Part shown: one piece after another, positions 16,856 through 26,014 of the stretch
Layout: every line of letters starts with the position of its first letter
Numbering within the stretch: the stretch's first letter is position 1
DNA from: Bacillota bacterium
Lineage (GTDB): Bacteria > Bacillota > Clostridia > Christensenellales > SZUA-584
Direction of reading: 5' to 3'
Length of the DNA: 64,000 bases
Assembly (NCBI GenBank): GCA_023436115.1
Contig: JAEZKQ010000023.1
Location: 29,489 to 93,488 of the forward strand
The notes under the pieces: generated by a model
What the model was told of the DNA's origin: nothing
Database searches by the model: none
Seen by the model: the letters and a program-made list of their open reading frames with translations, nothing else
Program-made: the position numbers and the translations under genes

Positions 16856-17827
16856 ATGAAGACAAAAGAAATATGGGACAAAATTAAATCAAGATACAGC
16901 ATTTATATCGTTTTAGTCGTCATGTTCTTCATCTGCTGGCTGGCGAATAAGAACTTCGTTTCAGTTCAGAACCTGACTAATATATCAAGACAGATTTCAG
17001 TGGGGACGATATTGGCTTTCGGTGAAACGATATTGATCATATCCGGCATGATTGACCTGTCGTCGGGCTCGGTACTCGCGCTTGCGGGCGTGCTGTCTGT
17101 GTCATCGTATCTGACAACCGGGTCATTATTGCTCGCTTTCCTTGTTGGTGTGGCTGTCGCGGTTGCATGCAACATCATCAGCGGTCTGATTGTGACAAAA
17201 TATAAAGTGCCGCCGTTTATCGCCACATTGTCTATGATGGCAATGGCGAGAGGTGCGGCGCTGCTTTATACCAACGGGCAAAACATCTATCAGATCGGAA
17301 ATTATGTGGAATTTGGACAAGGCTATTTACTCGGCATTCCGACACCTGTGATATTTCTGATCGTGACATTGATTGTGACATGGTATCTGCTTCGGCATAC
17401 GGTATTTGGCCGTTCGATCTATGCGATAGGCGGGAACGAAGAAGCTGCCGTTGCCTCAGGTATCAATGTCAGAAGCAAAAAACTGCTTGCTTATATCATA
17501 AACGGCATTTTTGTGGGTGTAGCAGGCGTGCTGTTTATGAGCAGAAACAACGTCGGGCTGCCCAATGGTGCTGTGGGCTATGAGTTTACGGCATTGACTG
17601 CAGCTGTTATCGGCGGAACGAGCTTCTCGGGTGGTATCGGTTCGGCGGCAGGAACGCTGGCCGGCGCATTTATCGTGGGCTTCCTTGATAACATCATGGT
17701 GCTTTCGGGGGTGAACTCGTATTTGCAGGAAATTGTCCGCGGCGGGATCATTACATTGGCGGTTGCTTATGATATTTACGCAAAAACTAGGAAAACTAAG
17801 AAGAAACTAGGCAATATTAATGCCTGA
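16856..17827 (+). CDS. Sugar ABC transporter permease, RbsC type
   Basis: A 323-residue membrane protein with about ten hydrophobic segments, of the ribose/xylose/galactose permease family. Recognisable family strings are ETILIISGMIDLSSGSVLALAG, GGNEEAAVASGI (the ATPase-contact loop) and AAVIGGTSFSGGIGSAAGTLAGA. GGAGAG precedes the ATG. It lies between the double ATPase and the binding-protein genes, so a complete importer is present. Its C-terminal lysine-rich end (KTRKTKKK) is cytosolic. Confidence 0.93.
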   Translation: MKTKEIWDKIKSRYSIYIVLVVMFFICWLANKNFVSVQNLTNISRQISVGTILAFGETILIISGMIDLSSGSVLALAGVLSVSSYLTTGSLLLAFLVGVAVAVACNIISGLIVTKYKVPPFIATLSMMAMARGAALLYTNGQNIYQIGNYVEFGQGYLLGIPTPVIFLIVTLIVTWYLLRHTVFGRSIYAIGGNEEAAVASGINVRSKKLLAYIINGIFVGVAGVLFMSRNNVGLPNGAVGYEFTALTAAVIGGTSFSGGIGSAAGTLAGAFIVGFLDNIMVLSGVNSYLQEIVRGGIITLAVAYDIYAKTRKTKKKLGNINA

Positions 17828-17873
17828 CAATATTTCGAGCGGCATGAACTGCTCAAAAACAAGGAGGTATATT

Positions 17874-18908
17874 ATGAAAAAGATTCTGGTACTTATAATG
17901 GCAATTGCCTGTCTGACATTGGCATTTGTCGGCTGTGCGCCGCCTGAGAACAACACAAATCCCAGCGTAGCGCCCAGTGCTGAAGCAAGTGCTCCGGCAA
18001 ATGGAACACAGGGAACGACCGAAGAAGCAAATGCTTTTAGGGTTGCTTATATCGCTCGTGCCCAGGCAGACTCTTTCGCAGCATGGCTTGCGAACTCCAT
18101 CGTGGAAGAATCTGCGAAATACAACAACATCACAGTTGATGTGTTCGACGGACAGGCGTCCGACGACAAAGAAAACTCTTTGATCGAGAACGCTATCACG
18201 AACCAGTATGATGCGATCGTTATTCAGCCGAACAACGGTGAAGCTCAGCGTCCGTATGCAGAAAAGGCAGTTGCCGCAGGTATCGTGACAATTACAACCA
18301 ATGCGAGAATTTCCGGCATCGAAGGCGCATCGTCCGTTGACGCCGATCCGTATGAACAGGCCGCGGTAAACGCACGGCTGGCTGTGGAGCAGGTTCCCAA
18401 AGACGCCAAAGTGGTTGTGCTGCTGGGACCTCCGGGAAACTTCCACGCGGATGAAAGAAGAAAGAGCTGGCAGGCTGAGTTTTTCGACAAGCGTCCTGAT
18501 GTGAAGATTGTTGGCGAAGAAATCGCGAACTGGAATAAGGACGAAGCCATGAATGCAATGGAAACATGGGTTCAGGCAAACGACAAGATCGATGCGATCA
18601 TCTCGATGAACGACAACATGGCAGCCGGTGCACTGGAAGCTGTGAAGGGTAATGCAAAATATGAAAACGTGCTGGCATATGGCGTTGACGGTACTGCCGA
18701 GGCTTGTCTGCTGATTAAAGAAGGCAGAATGACATCGACGAGCCTCCAGAGCGCTTATGACTTAGCGTCGGCAATCCTCGGTACGGTCAATAAGCTGCTC
18801 ACAGGCGAGGAAGGTCAGATCGATATGGATATCGAATGCCCGCTGATTACGAAAGACAATGTTGACCAGTATATTGAAATGCATAAAAAGGCCGGTGCGA
18901 TTAAGTAA
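17874..18908 (+). CDS. Sugar ABC transporter substrate-binding lipoprotein, RbsB type
   Basis: A 344-residue lipoprotein: signal peptide with lipobox ending VGC (residue 21), a Ser/Ala/Pro-rich linker to about residue 55, then a periplasmic-binding type 1 fold (FRVAYIARAQADSFAAWLANSIVEE, DAIVIQPNN, INDA-like ISMNDNMAAGALEAV). It captures the sugar on the outer face of the membrane for the RbsC-like permease. AGGAGG lies seven bases before ATG 17874; an earlier in-frame start at 17820 would remove the signal and is rejected. A stable hairpin without T-tract follows, which commonly raises the yield of binding-protein mRNA. The sugar cannot be named; the downstream polyol dehydrogenase hints at a sugar alcohol or pentose. 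Confidence 0.93.
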   Translation: MKKILVLIMAIACLTLAFVGCAPPENNTNPSVAPSAEASAPANGTQGTTEEANAFRVAYIARAQADSFAAWLANSIVEESAKYNNITVDVFDGQASDDKENSLIENAITNQYDAIVIQPNNGEAQRPYAEKAVAAGIVTITTNARISGIEGASSVDADPYEQAAVNARLAVEQVPKDAKVVVLLGPPGNFHADERRKSWQAEFFDKRPDVKIVGEEIANWNKDEAMNAMETWVQANDKIDAIISMNDNMAAGALEAVKGNAKYENVLAYGVDGTAEACLLIKEGRMTSTSLQSAYDLASAILGTVNKLLTGEEGQIDMDIECPLITKDNVDQYIEMHKKAGAIK

Positions 18909-18932
18909 AGCAAGCACACTTGAATAGCATGC

Positions 18933-18964
18933 GAATGTACGCTGCAGTTTTACAGCGTACATTC
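18933..18964 (+). other. Stem-loop after the binding-protein gene
   Basis: GAATGTACGCTG and its exact complement form a 12-pair stem with an eight-base loop. No T-run follows, so it is more likely an mRNA-stabilising or partial-attenuation hairpin between the binding protein and the dehydrogenase than a full terminator. Confidence 0.75.
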
Positions 18965-19054
18965 ACATTGCGTCTAAAAGCGACATTGGATGAAATGCAA
19001 GGTGTCAGCAGCAAGTATTTTAAAGCTGGATGGTTTGAACGGAGAAAAAGGAAT

Positions 19055-20095
19055 ATGAACAATAAAGCTGTATTTATGCAGGGAACCAACAACATGGTAT
19101 CAAAAGAAGTGCCCATGCCCGTGCCGGGTCCTAAAGATGTTGTGGTCAAGGTCGACGTGGTCGGTATATGCGGTTCGGACGTGCATTATTATCAGCACGG
19201 GCGAATCGGCGATTTTGTGGTAGAGGGTGACTTTATACTGGGCCATGAAGCGGCCGGTGAAGTTGTAGAGATTGGAAGTGACGTGCAGAGCCTTGTCGTG
19301 GGAGACCGCGTGGCGCTTGAGCCGGGTAAAACATGCGGTAAATGCAAGTTTTGCAAGCAGGGAAAATACAATCTTTGCCCTGATGTGGAGTTTTTTGCGA
19401 CACCGCCTTATCATGGTGTGTTCACGAACTACGTCAAGCATCCTGAGGATATGTGCTTTAAGCTGCCTGACAACGTATCAAACACGGAAGGGGCGCTCGT
19501 AGAGCCGTTGTCGGTGGGCCTGCACGCCTCGGGCATGGGAGAAGTGAAGCTGGGCGATACTGTCGTGATATTCGGCGCGGGCTGCATCGGCCTTGTGACG
19601 CTGCTTTCATGTAAAGCCAGGGGCGCTTCCAAGATATTTATTGTGGACGTATTGGAAAACAGGCTGGAGACGGCAAGAAGGCTGGGGGCGACCGAGGCGA
19701 TCAACGCGAAAGAATCCGATGCGCTTGCAAGGATCAACGAGCTGACTAATGGGGAGGGCGCCGATGTTGTGATTGAGACAGCAGGTTCCGAAATCACGGT
19801 CAAGCAGACGGCCGAAGTGGTATCAAGAGGCGGCACGATCGTACTGGTCGGCATGACGCCCAAAGATGAAACCTGCTTTAACTTTATGAAGCTCATGGGC
19901 AAAGAGGGGCAGCTAAAAACAATATTCCGTTACCGCAATCTCTATCCTGTGGCGATCAATGCCATTGCCAGCGGCACGATCAATGTGAAGGACATCGTGA
20001 GCCATGAGTTCGACTTCGATCATATCAAAGAAGCATTCGATTTCGTGGTCGGCAATGCCAAAGATGTGGTCAAAGCTGTCATCAAAATAAGTTAA
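19055..20095 (+). CDS. Zinc-dependent polyol (sorbitol/xylitol-type) dehydrogenase
   Basis: A 346-residue medium-chain dehydrogenase that oxidises a secondary alcohol of a sugar alcohol with NAD. Catalytic zinc ligands are Cys in GICGSD, His-Glu in GHEAAG and Glu in VEPLSVG; the structural zinc site has four cysteines in CGKCKFCKQGKYNLC. The coenzyme motif is GAGCIG, with an acidic residue (DVLENR) that favours NAD over NADP. The closest named relatives are L-iditol 2-dehydrogenases. AAAGGA precedes ATG 19055. Its position directly after a sugar importer suggests that it processes the imported compound. A terminator ends the operon. Confidence 0.9.
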   Translation: MNNKAVFMQGTNNMVSKEVPMPVPGPKDVVVKVDVVGICGSDVHYYQHGRIGDFVVEGDFILGHEAAGEVVEIGSDVQSLVVGDRVALEPGKTCGKCKFCKQGKYNLCPDVEFFATPPYHGVFTNYVKHPEDMCFKLPDNVSNTEGALVEPLSVGLHASGMGEVKLGDTVVIFGAGCIGLVTLLSCKARGASKIFIVDVLENRLETARRLGATEAINAKESDALARINELTNGEGADVVIETAGSEITVKQTAEVVSRGGTIVLVGMTPKDETCFNFMKLMGKEGQLKTIFRYRNLYPVAINAIASGTINVKDIVSHEFDFDHIKEAFDFVVGNAKDVVKAVIKIS

Positions 20096-20128
20096 GTGGG
20101 AAGCCGAAGATTTTTCAGAGCAAGCTAT

Positions 20129-20158
20129 AACGCCGGACGATGATGCCCGGCGTTTTTT
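20129..20158 (+). terminator. Terminator of the sugar operon
   Basis: AACGCCGG and CCGGCGTT form an eight-pair stem followed by six T residues. The opposite strand has an A-rich entry and could serve the minus-strand operon weakly. Confidence 0.9.
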
Positions 20159-20193
20159 CTATTATTCGGTTTTACCAAAACCAGACTGATCCT

Positions 20194-22479
20194 TTACCGT
20201 CCTATCAGTATGCGGTGCCAGAAGTATCCCGAAATACCAAGGTCAGCACGCAGGCGTTTTTCGAGCTCTGCACTAAACGTGCAAAAAGCTATAATCTCCG
20301 ATTCAATTGGCTCTTCTAGTCCGAAACGCATGCGGATCACAGAATCGCATAAATCAGACATTTCTTTAGAGCCAAGATAACGGTCTGCGCGCGCGGCAAA
20401 ACTTGAAATTGTATCGCTTGTTTCCTGCTTGACTTCCAAAAAGGACAGCTGACGAACAACTTTTCTGTAACAGGCATCCAAACGCTTGCTAGAAGTGTCG
20501 TATTGACGGCAAAGGCGCCTGTAATAGCCGCTGGCACCCTTTATCAGCAAGATAATACGTACAACTGCAAACAATCCGACCGCCACGGCGACACACATCA
20601 ATGATATCAGCATCACTTTCACTTCGTCAGACATACCGCTGGCGTGCGTCTGCAGACTGCCGTCTAATACCATGTCGGGCAGTGGGGCCGGCGTGGGCAC
20701 CGCAAAGCTGCCGGTTGATTGAAGCTCGATCTGTTCAACAACGGCATCTTCGTTAAAATTCCAGCCGGTAGCATCGAAAGTGAGCCATCCGATTCCTTTA
20801 AAGTAAACCTCTGTCCATGCATGCGCTGTTGCATGCGTGGCTATGAAAGCGTCGTTGGCGTTGGAAGACGGGTCACTCTTGAGAGCGTAGCCGGTCACAA
20901 AACGCGCAGGCAGACCGGCACAGCGCGAAAGTACTGTCATGGCGCTGGCATAGTAAACGCAATAGCCTTCACGCTTTTCAAGAAAGTGTTCTACGAAATC
21001 CTGGTCCGGGGGCGGGTCGCCGGGCGAGAGCGTGTATGTACAGTTCTTTTGGAGCCATGCTTCGATCGCCTCAGCCTTTTCATAAGGTGTATTGCAATCC
21101 TGCGTCATCTCTTTGGCCATCTGATAAACGCTGTCAGGCAATGTATCAGGTATCTGCAGATATCTGGTTTGCAGCGCGTCGAAGACTTTGTCGGGAACGT
21201 CTGCGGTTAAGGCTTCAAGGCTTTTCATGTTCTCATCAAAGTCGTCGGCCTTTGTGTTAAAGACAACTGTCTGGAGTGTATAGCGAATCGGCTGTACAGA
21301 TTTCGATGTGAACAGCTCCGACTGATTATTGAAAAACACATCCGTCACGTCCATAGAACCGCTTTCCAGAGTTTGAACCTGTCCTGTATAGAACAACGTT
21401 CGGCCTCGCTGTGAATAGGATATTTCAAGCTTTACAGGGAGCGTCATATTTGTAAACAATTCTTTTGCGCGGTTATCGCCATGCGGCTTGTCAAGTCCGT
21501 ATACCTGTCTGCGAAGCCCCTGCCAAACAAAGCCTGTAAAACGGTATCTGTCTAAGACGCCAGTGTCGTACCATTTATGGCCGTCGTATGTATCAAAAAC
21601 AGCGCCTGTGAGACGGACGGGCGTATCCGTTTTGATCTGCATAACCGTGGTGTTGTCAGGATCGATATTACCGCCCAATTGCTTTTCCAGCGGAGAAAAG
21701 CCTGAGTCCTCAATATCAAACGTACCCTGGGTGGGTCCGTCACCCTTTCCCCAGCCCAAAAAGGTACTGAAATCCTCTACGGCATTGACAAGCCCCTTAG
21801 AGCGCCAGTCCCCGTCGTTTTTGGGCCCGATAAAAAATGCGAGAAATACGATAATGGGAACAAGTATGATAGCGGTGATAACGAGCAGCGCACTTGATAT
21901 CCTCTCCTTTTCCGGCAAGCTGCGGTTGATGCGGTTGCCTGTCATCTTTGCCATCGATAAGAAAATGACAACCAAAAGCATCACAAGGGCAGGCCAGAAA
22001 ACCTCCTTGTCGGTAAAATGAATCCACAGCAGCAGACCAAGCGCGATGGGCGGCAATATCGGAAAGAAGAACAGCCGACGGTAATATAGATAAGTCAGAA
22101 TGGCTGCGGGAAGAGCCAAAACGAGTTGAACAGCGATGATGCTTCCGTTGAATGAATAGGGCGCGGTGTTGGGATACGAGGCTATACACCAGCGTAAGAA
22201 ACCATCTAAATATGCCCACGTTTCCTCATTTAAATCTAAGGCGGTTGTTACGATCAATGCGATAGCAACGGCAGAGACCGCAAAGACAGGAAACAACCAC
22301 CACTTTCTGGTGAACAGATAAATAAGCGCAAGGTCTGCTAGCATGAGCAGCAAACAATCGCCGTATCCGACACTAAGCCCTGCGGAGGGAAGTAATATTG
22401 AACAAACAGATGCCCCCAGAAGCATACTGCAAATCATATCCGTTAAAAAGGCGGCGAATTTTGATTTAAAAAACTTCAT
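20194..22479 (-). CDS. Membrane transglutaminase-like protein (TgpA type)
   Basis: A 761-residue protein with about six N-terminal hydrophobic segments (residues 1-235), an extracytoplasmic domain, a transglutaminase-like core with the Cys-His-Asp triad (GYCVYYASAMTVLSR near 503, TAHAWTEVYF near 552, TFDATGW near 567), a late membrane segment near 640 and a cytosolic helical tail. It is the third gene of a MoxR-DUF58-TgpA operon, a set conserved across bacteria. A protease-like or cross-linking activity of the core is family knowledge; the biological role here is unknown. It starts 12 bases after the DUF58 gene. Confidence 0.9.
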   Translation of the reverse strand: MKFFKSKFAAFLTDMICSMLLGASVCSILLPSAGLSVGYGDCLLLMLADLALIYLFTRKWWLFPVFAVSAVAIALIVTTALDLNEETWAYLDGFLRWCIASYPNTAPYSFNGSIIAVQLVLALPAAILTYLYYRRLFFFPILPPIALGLLLWIHFTDKEVFWPALVMLLVVIFLSMAKMTGNRINRSLPEKERISSALLVITAIILVPIIVFLAFFIGPKNDGDWRSKGLVNAVEDFSTFLGWGKGDGPTQGTFDIEDSGFSPLEKQLGGNIDPDNTTVMQIKTDTPVRLTGAVFDTYDGHKWYDTGVLDRYRFTGFVWQGLRRQVYGLDKPHGDNRAKELFTNMTLPVKLEISYSQRGRTLFYTGQVQTLESGSMDVTDVFFNNQSELFTSKSVQPIRYTLQTVVFNTKADDFDENMKSLEALTADVPDKVFDALQTRYLQIPDTLPDSVYQMAKEMTQDCNTPYEKAEAIEAWLQKNCTYTLSPGDPPPDQDFVEHFLEKREGYCVYYASAMTVLSRCAGLPARFVTGYALKSDPSSNANDAFIATHATAHAWTEVYFKGIGWLTFDATGWNFNEDAVVEQIELQSTGSFAVPTPAPLPDMVLDGSLQTHASGMSDEVKVMLISLMCVAVAVGLFAVVRIILLIKGASGYYRRLCRQYDTSSKRLDACYRKVVRQLSFLEVKQETSDTISSFAARADRYLGSKEMSDLCDSVIRMRFGLEEPIESEIIAFCTFSAELEKRLRADLGISGYFWHRILIGR

Positions 22480-22490
22480 GCTTCTCCTCG

Positions 22491-23654
22491 CTATAATAAG
22501 CCCCGTAGATTATCTGCGGCATTGCAGCCCGCTTCCATGTACAGTGCGTGGACGTGGCTGCTGGGTTTTTTGCCCCCTACGGCCACTATTGTCACCGATT
22601 GATATGCGGTTAGAATACGTTCCAGTGCTTGCATTGACGAAGAATCAGCGCCTCTGGTGAGAACAAACAAAGCATAAATCTGCTCATGGCTGCGGCGGGC
22701 TTTTGAAAGCGCTCCTAAAAGATCAGCCTTTTCGTTAAAAGGAAGAAGCGCGAGGTGACGCCTCAGGCTTTCAAAGCCGGAGAGGCCGGCACATTCGACA
22801 GGCTTTGCAAAATCGGCACTGTTTGCGATACAAACCATGCGGTTACGGGACAAGCTGTGCAGCGCAATGCTGGCGGCACATTCGCAGATGGTGTTGGCAT
22901 AGATGAGCGCCTCTTCACCTTTCAGGCCATGATTTGCCGTGTCCACCATGATCATAATGCGTTCGCGTTCCGGGTATTCGTATTGCTTGATATATAGCTC
23001 ACCATGCTGAGCGGATTTTTTCCAATGGACACGTTTTAACGCGTCTCCATCACGATAAAGGCGCGCATCCGAAATGCTGTCACCCTGCTCAGCTTGTTTC
23101 AAATAAGCGTCTCCGAAAAACTTAGTATCAACGATGTCGGCCGAGACTGTACCGGGAGCCAAAGCCTTGGGTAAAACAACAAGCTCGCGCATGCGGTAAT
23201 AAGAGAGCCAGCGCATATCAAAAGGGAACGAGACGAGGCCGAATATATCCGTGATCTTCAGCTTTGTCATGCCGACACGATATTGACCCCGGTAGGGTGT
23301 CGCGATAGGTATCTTAAACGTCTTGCCGGAATACGGTGCAAGGCTGAAAACCAAGCGGATATTTTCTCGGAAAGACACAACATCCACACGGACCTCGATT
23401 AACGACAGCGGTATAGGCTTTTCGTTGACGATTTCCAGATGCAAAATCGCCTCCTGGCCTTTGACACAGCTTTTGCACGAAAGCTCCTGCTTAAAGCTGA
23501 ATGTCTTTACCGTCCATAAATTGATGGCAATGACGGCGATGACAATAAACAGTTGTGTAAAAAACACAATGAAGAAGACCCGCAGGCCGGAATATAGGCC
23601 TGCAATCAAGCAGACCACCAAGACCGAGTAATATATCCATCTGAAAAGCTTCAT
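22491..23654 (-). CDS. DUF58 domain protein
   Basis: A 387-residue protein with two N-terminal membrane helices (about residues 8-45), an outside beta-rich stretch, and a DUF58 domain that resembles a von Willebrand A fold with the sequence GDSISDARLYRDGDALKRVHWKKSAQHGELYIKQYE characteristic of the family. IMIMVDTAN fits the metal-site strand of a vWA-like fold. Its start overlaps the end of moxR by four bases, and TgpA follows, so the three are cotranslated. Family members probably bind partners under control of the MoxR ATPase. Confidence 0.9.
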   Translation of the reverse strand: MKLFRWIYYSVLVVCLIAGLYSGLRVFFIVFFTQLFIVIAVIAINLWTVKTFSFKQELSCKSCVKGQEAILHLEIVNEKPIPLSLIEVRVDVVSFRENIRLVFSLAPYSGKTFKIPIATPYRGQYRVGMTKLKITDIFGLVSFPFDMRWLSYYRMRELVVLPKALAPGTVSADIVDTKFFGDAYLKQAEQGDSISDARLYRDGDALKRVHWKKSAQHGELYIKQYEYPERERIMIMVDTANHGLKGEEALIYANTICECAASIALHSLSRNRMVCIANSADFAKPVECAGLSGFESLRRHLALLPFNEKADLLGALSKARRSHEQIYALFVLTRGADSSSMQALERILTAYQSVTIVAVGGKKPSSHVHALYMEAGCNAADNLRGLL

Positions 23655-24601
23655 GACACGCCCGGTACCTGAATGCCGCGCATGATATGGCTCAACAGCG
23701 ATTCAGGTGTTTCTCTGTCCTGACTGGCTTGAAGATTGAGGACAAGACGATGAGCCAATACGGATTCCGACATATATTGAACATCGTCAGGTAGTGTGTA
23801 ATCACGGCCTTGGAGCATCGCGTATGCCATTGCCGCATTCATCAGCGCCAGAGAACCCCGCGGGCTGATACCTAAGGAGATTCTGCTATTGTTACGCGTG
23901 GCTTCTGCGATAGATACGATGTATGACATCACTGGCACTGAACACTTGATTTTAGCGTGTTGCTCGCGTAGCCGCATGATATCTTCGCCGCTTGCCACAG
24001 GCTTTAAGGTTTCCAGCGGTTTTGCGCCTTTATTGCGCATCAGAATATCGAGTTCCTCACTTCTTTCGGGATAGCCCACACTGATTTTAAGCAGAAAGCG
24101 GTCGAGCTGTGCTTCGGGCAGCGGGTATGTGCCCACATGCTCAACAGGGTTTTGAGTCGCCAGAACGATAAATGGCTGCGGGACGTTGTAGCAGACGCTG
24201 TCTATGGTGATTTGTCCCTCCTGCATAACTTCTAAAAGGCTGGATTGGGTTTTGGGGCTGGTGCGGTTTATCTCGTCGGCAAGAACAATCTGCGCCATAA
24301 CGCCGCCGAAATTGACCTCCCGCTCTCCGGTTTTTAAATTAAAGCTCGTAAAACCCGTTACATCGGACGGCAGCACATCAGGCGTGAATTGTATGCGCCG
24401 AAAACTGCAATCCAGAGAACGCGCAAGTGCCGAAACCAGCGTTGTCTTGCCGAGACCGGGTACATCTTCAATCAAAACATGGCCGCCGCATATCAATGCG
24501 CATAGCACCAGGTCTATCGCACGCGCTTTGCCAACAATCACTTGACCAATATTATCTTTAATACGTTTGAGAAGAAGAAGATTGTCATTATCACCGTTCA
24601 T
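23651..24601 (-). CDS. MoxR family AAA ATPase
   Basis: A 316-residue AAA+ ATPase: Walker A GLGKTTLV within DVPGLGKT, Walker B VLADEINRT, sensor 1 LATQNPVE, the arginine finger in LDRFLLK, and the C-terminal lid with GISPRGSLALMNAA. MoxR proteins act as chaperone-like ATPases that activate or assemble vWA-containing partners, here most likely the overlapping DUF58 protein. It is the first gene of the operon; a TATAAT on the minus strand at 24678-24683 with an adjoining ATACAT/ATGTAT dyad may be its promoter region. Confidence 0.95.
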   Translation of the reverse strand: MNGDNDNLLLLKRIKDNIGQVIVGKARAIDLVLCALICGGHVLIEDVPGLGKTTLVSALARSLDCSFRRIQFTPDVLPSDVTGFTSFNLKTGEREVNFGGVMAQIVLADEINRTSPKTQSSLLEVMQEGQITIDSVCYNVPQPFIVLATQNPVEHVGTYPLPEAQLDRFLLKISVGYPERSEELDILMRNKGAKPLETLKPVASGEDIMRLREQHAKIKCSVPVMSYIVSIAEATRNNSRISLGISPRGSLALMNAAMAYAMLQGRDYTLPDDVQYMSESVLAHRLVLNLQASQDRETPESLLSHIMRGIQVPGVS

Positions 24602-24850
24602 AATACCCCTCGTCCTTTCAATGGCCGATTTATTTTAGATAGCAAAATGTTTTATATCGAATGGCTTAGGTGGCCATATTATACCATACATAAGAAATGT
24701 ATACCACACCATAACCTGTACATGAGCGATTATGGAGACAAAATGACAAGGCCAAAAAGCCTGTCAGATTAAGGTTTTCACTCGATACAAAGAAAGAATC
24801 ATTATTGTTTTAAAACCGTAACCTAAAAAATAAAATAAATTATATTTTTG
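24602..24850. other. Intergenic region upstream of moxR
   Basis: A minus-strand TATAAT (24678-24683) sits beside an ATACAT-AAGAA-ATGTAT inverted repeat and may promote moxR, although no convincing -35 box was found. The rest is AT-rich without a supported gene; the plus-strand frame to 24772 is a shadow of moxR. Confidence 0.4.
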
Positions 24851-24880
24851 TTGATTCAAACAATAATTGTGTGGTATATT
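24851..24880 (+). promoter_or_regulatory. Promoter of the c-di-GMP riboswitch transcript
   Basis: TTGATT, 18 bases and TATATT, about 30 bases before the riboswitch begins. Confidence 0.6.
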
Positions 24881-24910
24881 ATAAACAAATAGAATACTTT
24901 TAATTGTTGG

Positions 24911-25011
24911 CTTTTAAGCCGATAAAGGCAAACCCGGTGAAAACCGGCGACGCAAAGCTATGGGGTCTAAGTTTTTTGAGATATGACAGCCCGGTTACCG
25001 AAGATTGAAAG
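24911..25011 (+). ncRNA. Cyclic di-GMP-I (GEMM-I) riboswitch
   Basis: The conserved core is clear: AAGGCAAACC, a GAAAA-capped stem (CCGGT/ACCGG), GACGCAAAGC, then the TCTAAG and ATATGAC parts of the tetraloop receptor, and AGCC-CGGTTACCG. The closing helix pairs CTTTTAA (24911-24917) with TTGAAAG (25005-25011), and is followed directly by a TTTTTTG tract. The class binds cyclic di-GMP, so a diguanylate cyclase in the window fits. Direction is plus strand. A short CCCTG/CAGGG hairpin and a GGGGAGG ribosome site follow, but no gene with a normal start is evident before the terminator at 25251. Confidence 0.93.
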
Positions 25012-25250
25012 TTTTTTGTTTTATCGCAATTAAGCGCCTAAGCCCTGATTCGCAGGGTGAAATAGATAGGGGAGGAAATCATACTCTTATACGCACCCAA
25101 AATAATATCACGTGTTTGCCTTTCGAGGCAGACCATACGCACCACATACATAGCATAGATATACCAATGGTCAGAATGTAGGGATAGACAACTTGACGTG
25201 CATCATTCGGACCATTCCCCTGCATAAGTTCTATTGTCCGAAAAGGCGAA
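25012..25250 (+). other. Riboswitch-controlled leader with no clear gene
   Basis: A strong ribosome-site sequence AGGGGAGG (25068-25075) is followed five bases later by ATA rather than ATG, GTG or TTG. Reading from ATA 25081 gives only 25 codons before a stop. The other frames are short. The target gene may have decayed, or the transcript may encode a peptide with a rare start or act as RNA. Confidence 0.5.
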
Positions 25251-25285
25251 GGAAAGCCACAGCGGAAGCTGTGGTTTTCTTTTTG
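25251..25285 (+). terminator. Terminator ending the riboswitch transcript
   Basis: AAAGCCACAGC, loop GGAA and GCTGTGGTTT form a long stem with one G-U pair followed by CTTTTT. It is likely plus-strand directed; the convergent DUF1540 gene may use it in part. Confidence 0.9.
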
Positions 25286-25307
25286 ATATTCGATTTCCAT
25301 CGTTTTA

Positions 25308-25625
25308 TTACTTTGGCCGAAAAGTAAGGCAGTTGCAAATCACGGAATCATGCGGATCGTCGATTTCAATGCTTCTGGCACGGCAGTGAAAAGACTTATT
25401 AAACGTGCACTGTGTCACATTACACGAAACACGCGGTGTATTATCGCCCATTTCCTCGCCAAATTCCACATCTGCGATATGACCTGCGGCCACAAATGAG
25501 TTTTCTTTCGTATAGGTATCACAATACGTTTCTTCCGATGTGTTGCTCACGAGTATCACATGGGCATCACAACGCAGATCGGTATTATATATACAATCAG
25601 TGGCTTGGCATTTTAAAGACTTCAT
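25308..25625 (-). CDS. DUF1540 protein, two cysteine-rich repeats
   Basis: A 105-residue protein of two DUF1540-type repeats, each with a C-x4-C-x6-C pattern and a final cysteine: CQATDCIYNTDLRC and CNVTQCTFNKSFHC. The spacing suggests metal binding, though this is not shown. The open frame extends 39 codons further upstream, but AGGAAG nine bases before the ATG at 25625 and the immediate start of the first repeat (MKSLKC) support the shorter form. DUF1540 proteins are frequent in spore-forming Clostridia. It is convergent with the riboswitch transcript and divergent from rho. Confidence 0.82.
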   Translation of the reverse strand: MKSLKCQATDCIYNTDLRCDAHVILVSNTSEETYCDTYTKENSFVAAGHIADVEFGEEMGDNTPRVSCNVTQCTFNKSFHCRARSIEIDDPHDSVICNCLTFRPK

Positions 25626-25854
25626 GGCATCAGTCTTCCTTTCTCTCATGGCTTTCGCATATGCCGTCTTGCGGAGAATCAGAGCGTGTGTCAGCGAAAT
25701 CGCTTGTATGCTGCGATCTCCTTCTAAGACAGCACTTTTCATCGATTAGTGTTTCCTGTACTTAACGAAATTATGACCGACTGCGCCTTTATGATTGGCT
25801 CATGTCTAATTTCCAAATATAATGGGTATTCTTGTACTGTGAGCGTTAAGAGTA

Positions 25855-25884
25855 TTGACAATTAATAAAACGAAATACTATAAT
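25855..25884 (+). promoter_or_regulatory. Promoter of rho
   Basis: TTGACA, 18 bases and TATAAT. The start codon lies about 125 bases beyond, leaving an untranslated leader that could serve the well-known autogenous attenuation of rho. The rest of 25626-26014 shows no gene. Confidence 0.8.
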
Positions 25885-26014
25885 AAATTTGGTCTTTGAA
25901 GGGCTGGAATTTCTTTAAGTACGTATTAATTCCCTATTTACAAGAATATCATCGGGTATGCGTTTTTGATGTGTCTGGCATTTTCATTTTCATATAATTT
26001 AAAGGAGATTAGCA

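Noticed and set aside
25079..25300. Minus-strand 73-codon frame over the riboswitch-controlled leader
   Set aside because: It runs through the terminator, has no good ribosome site, and shows no family resemblance.
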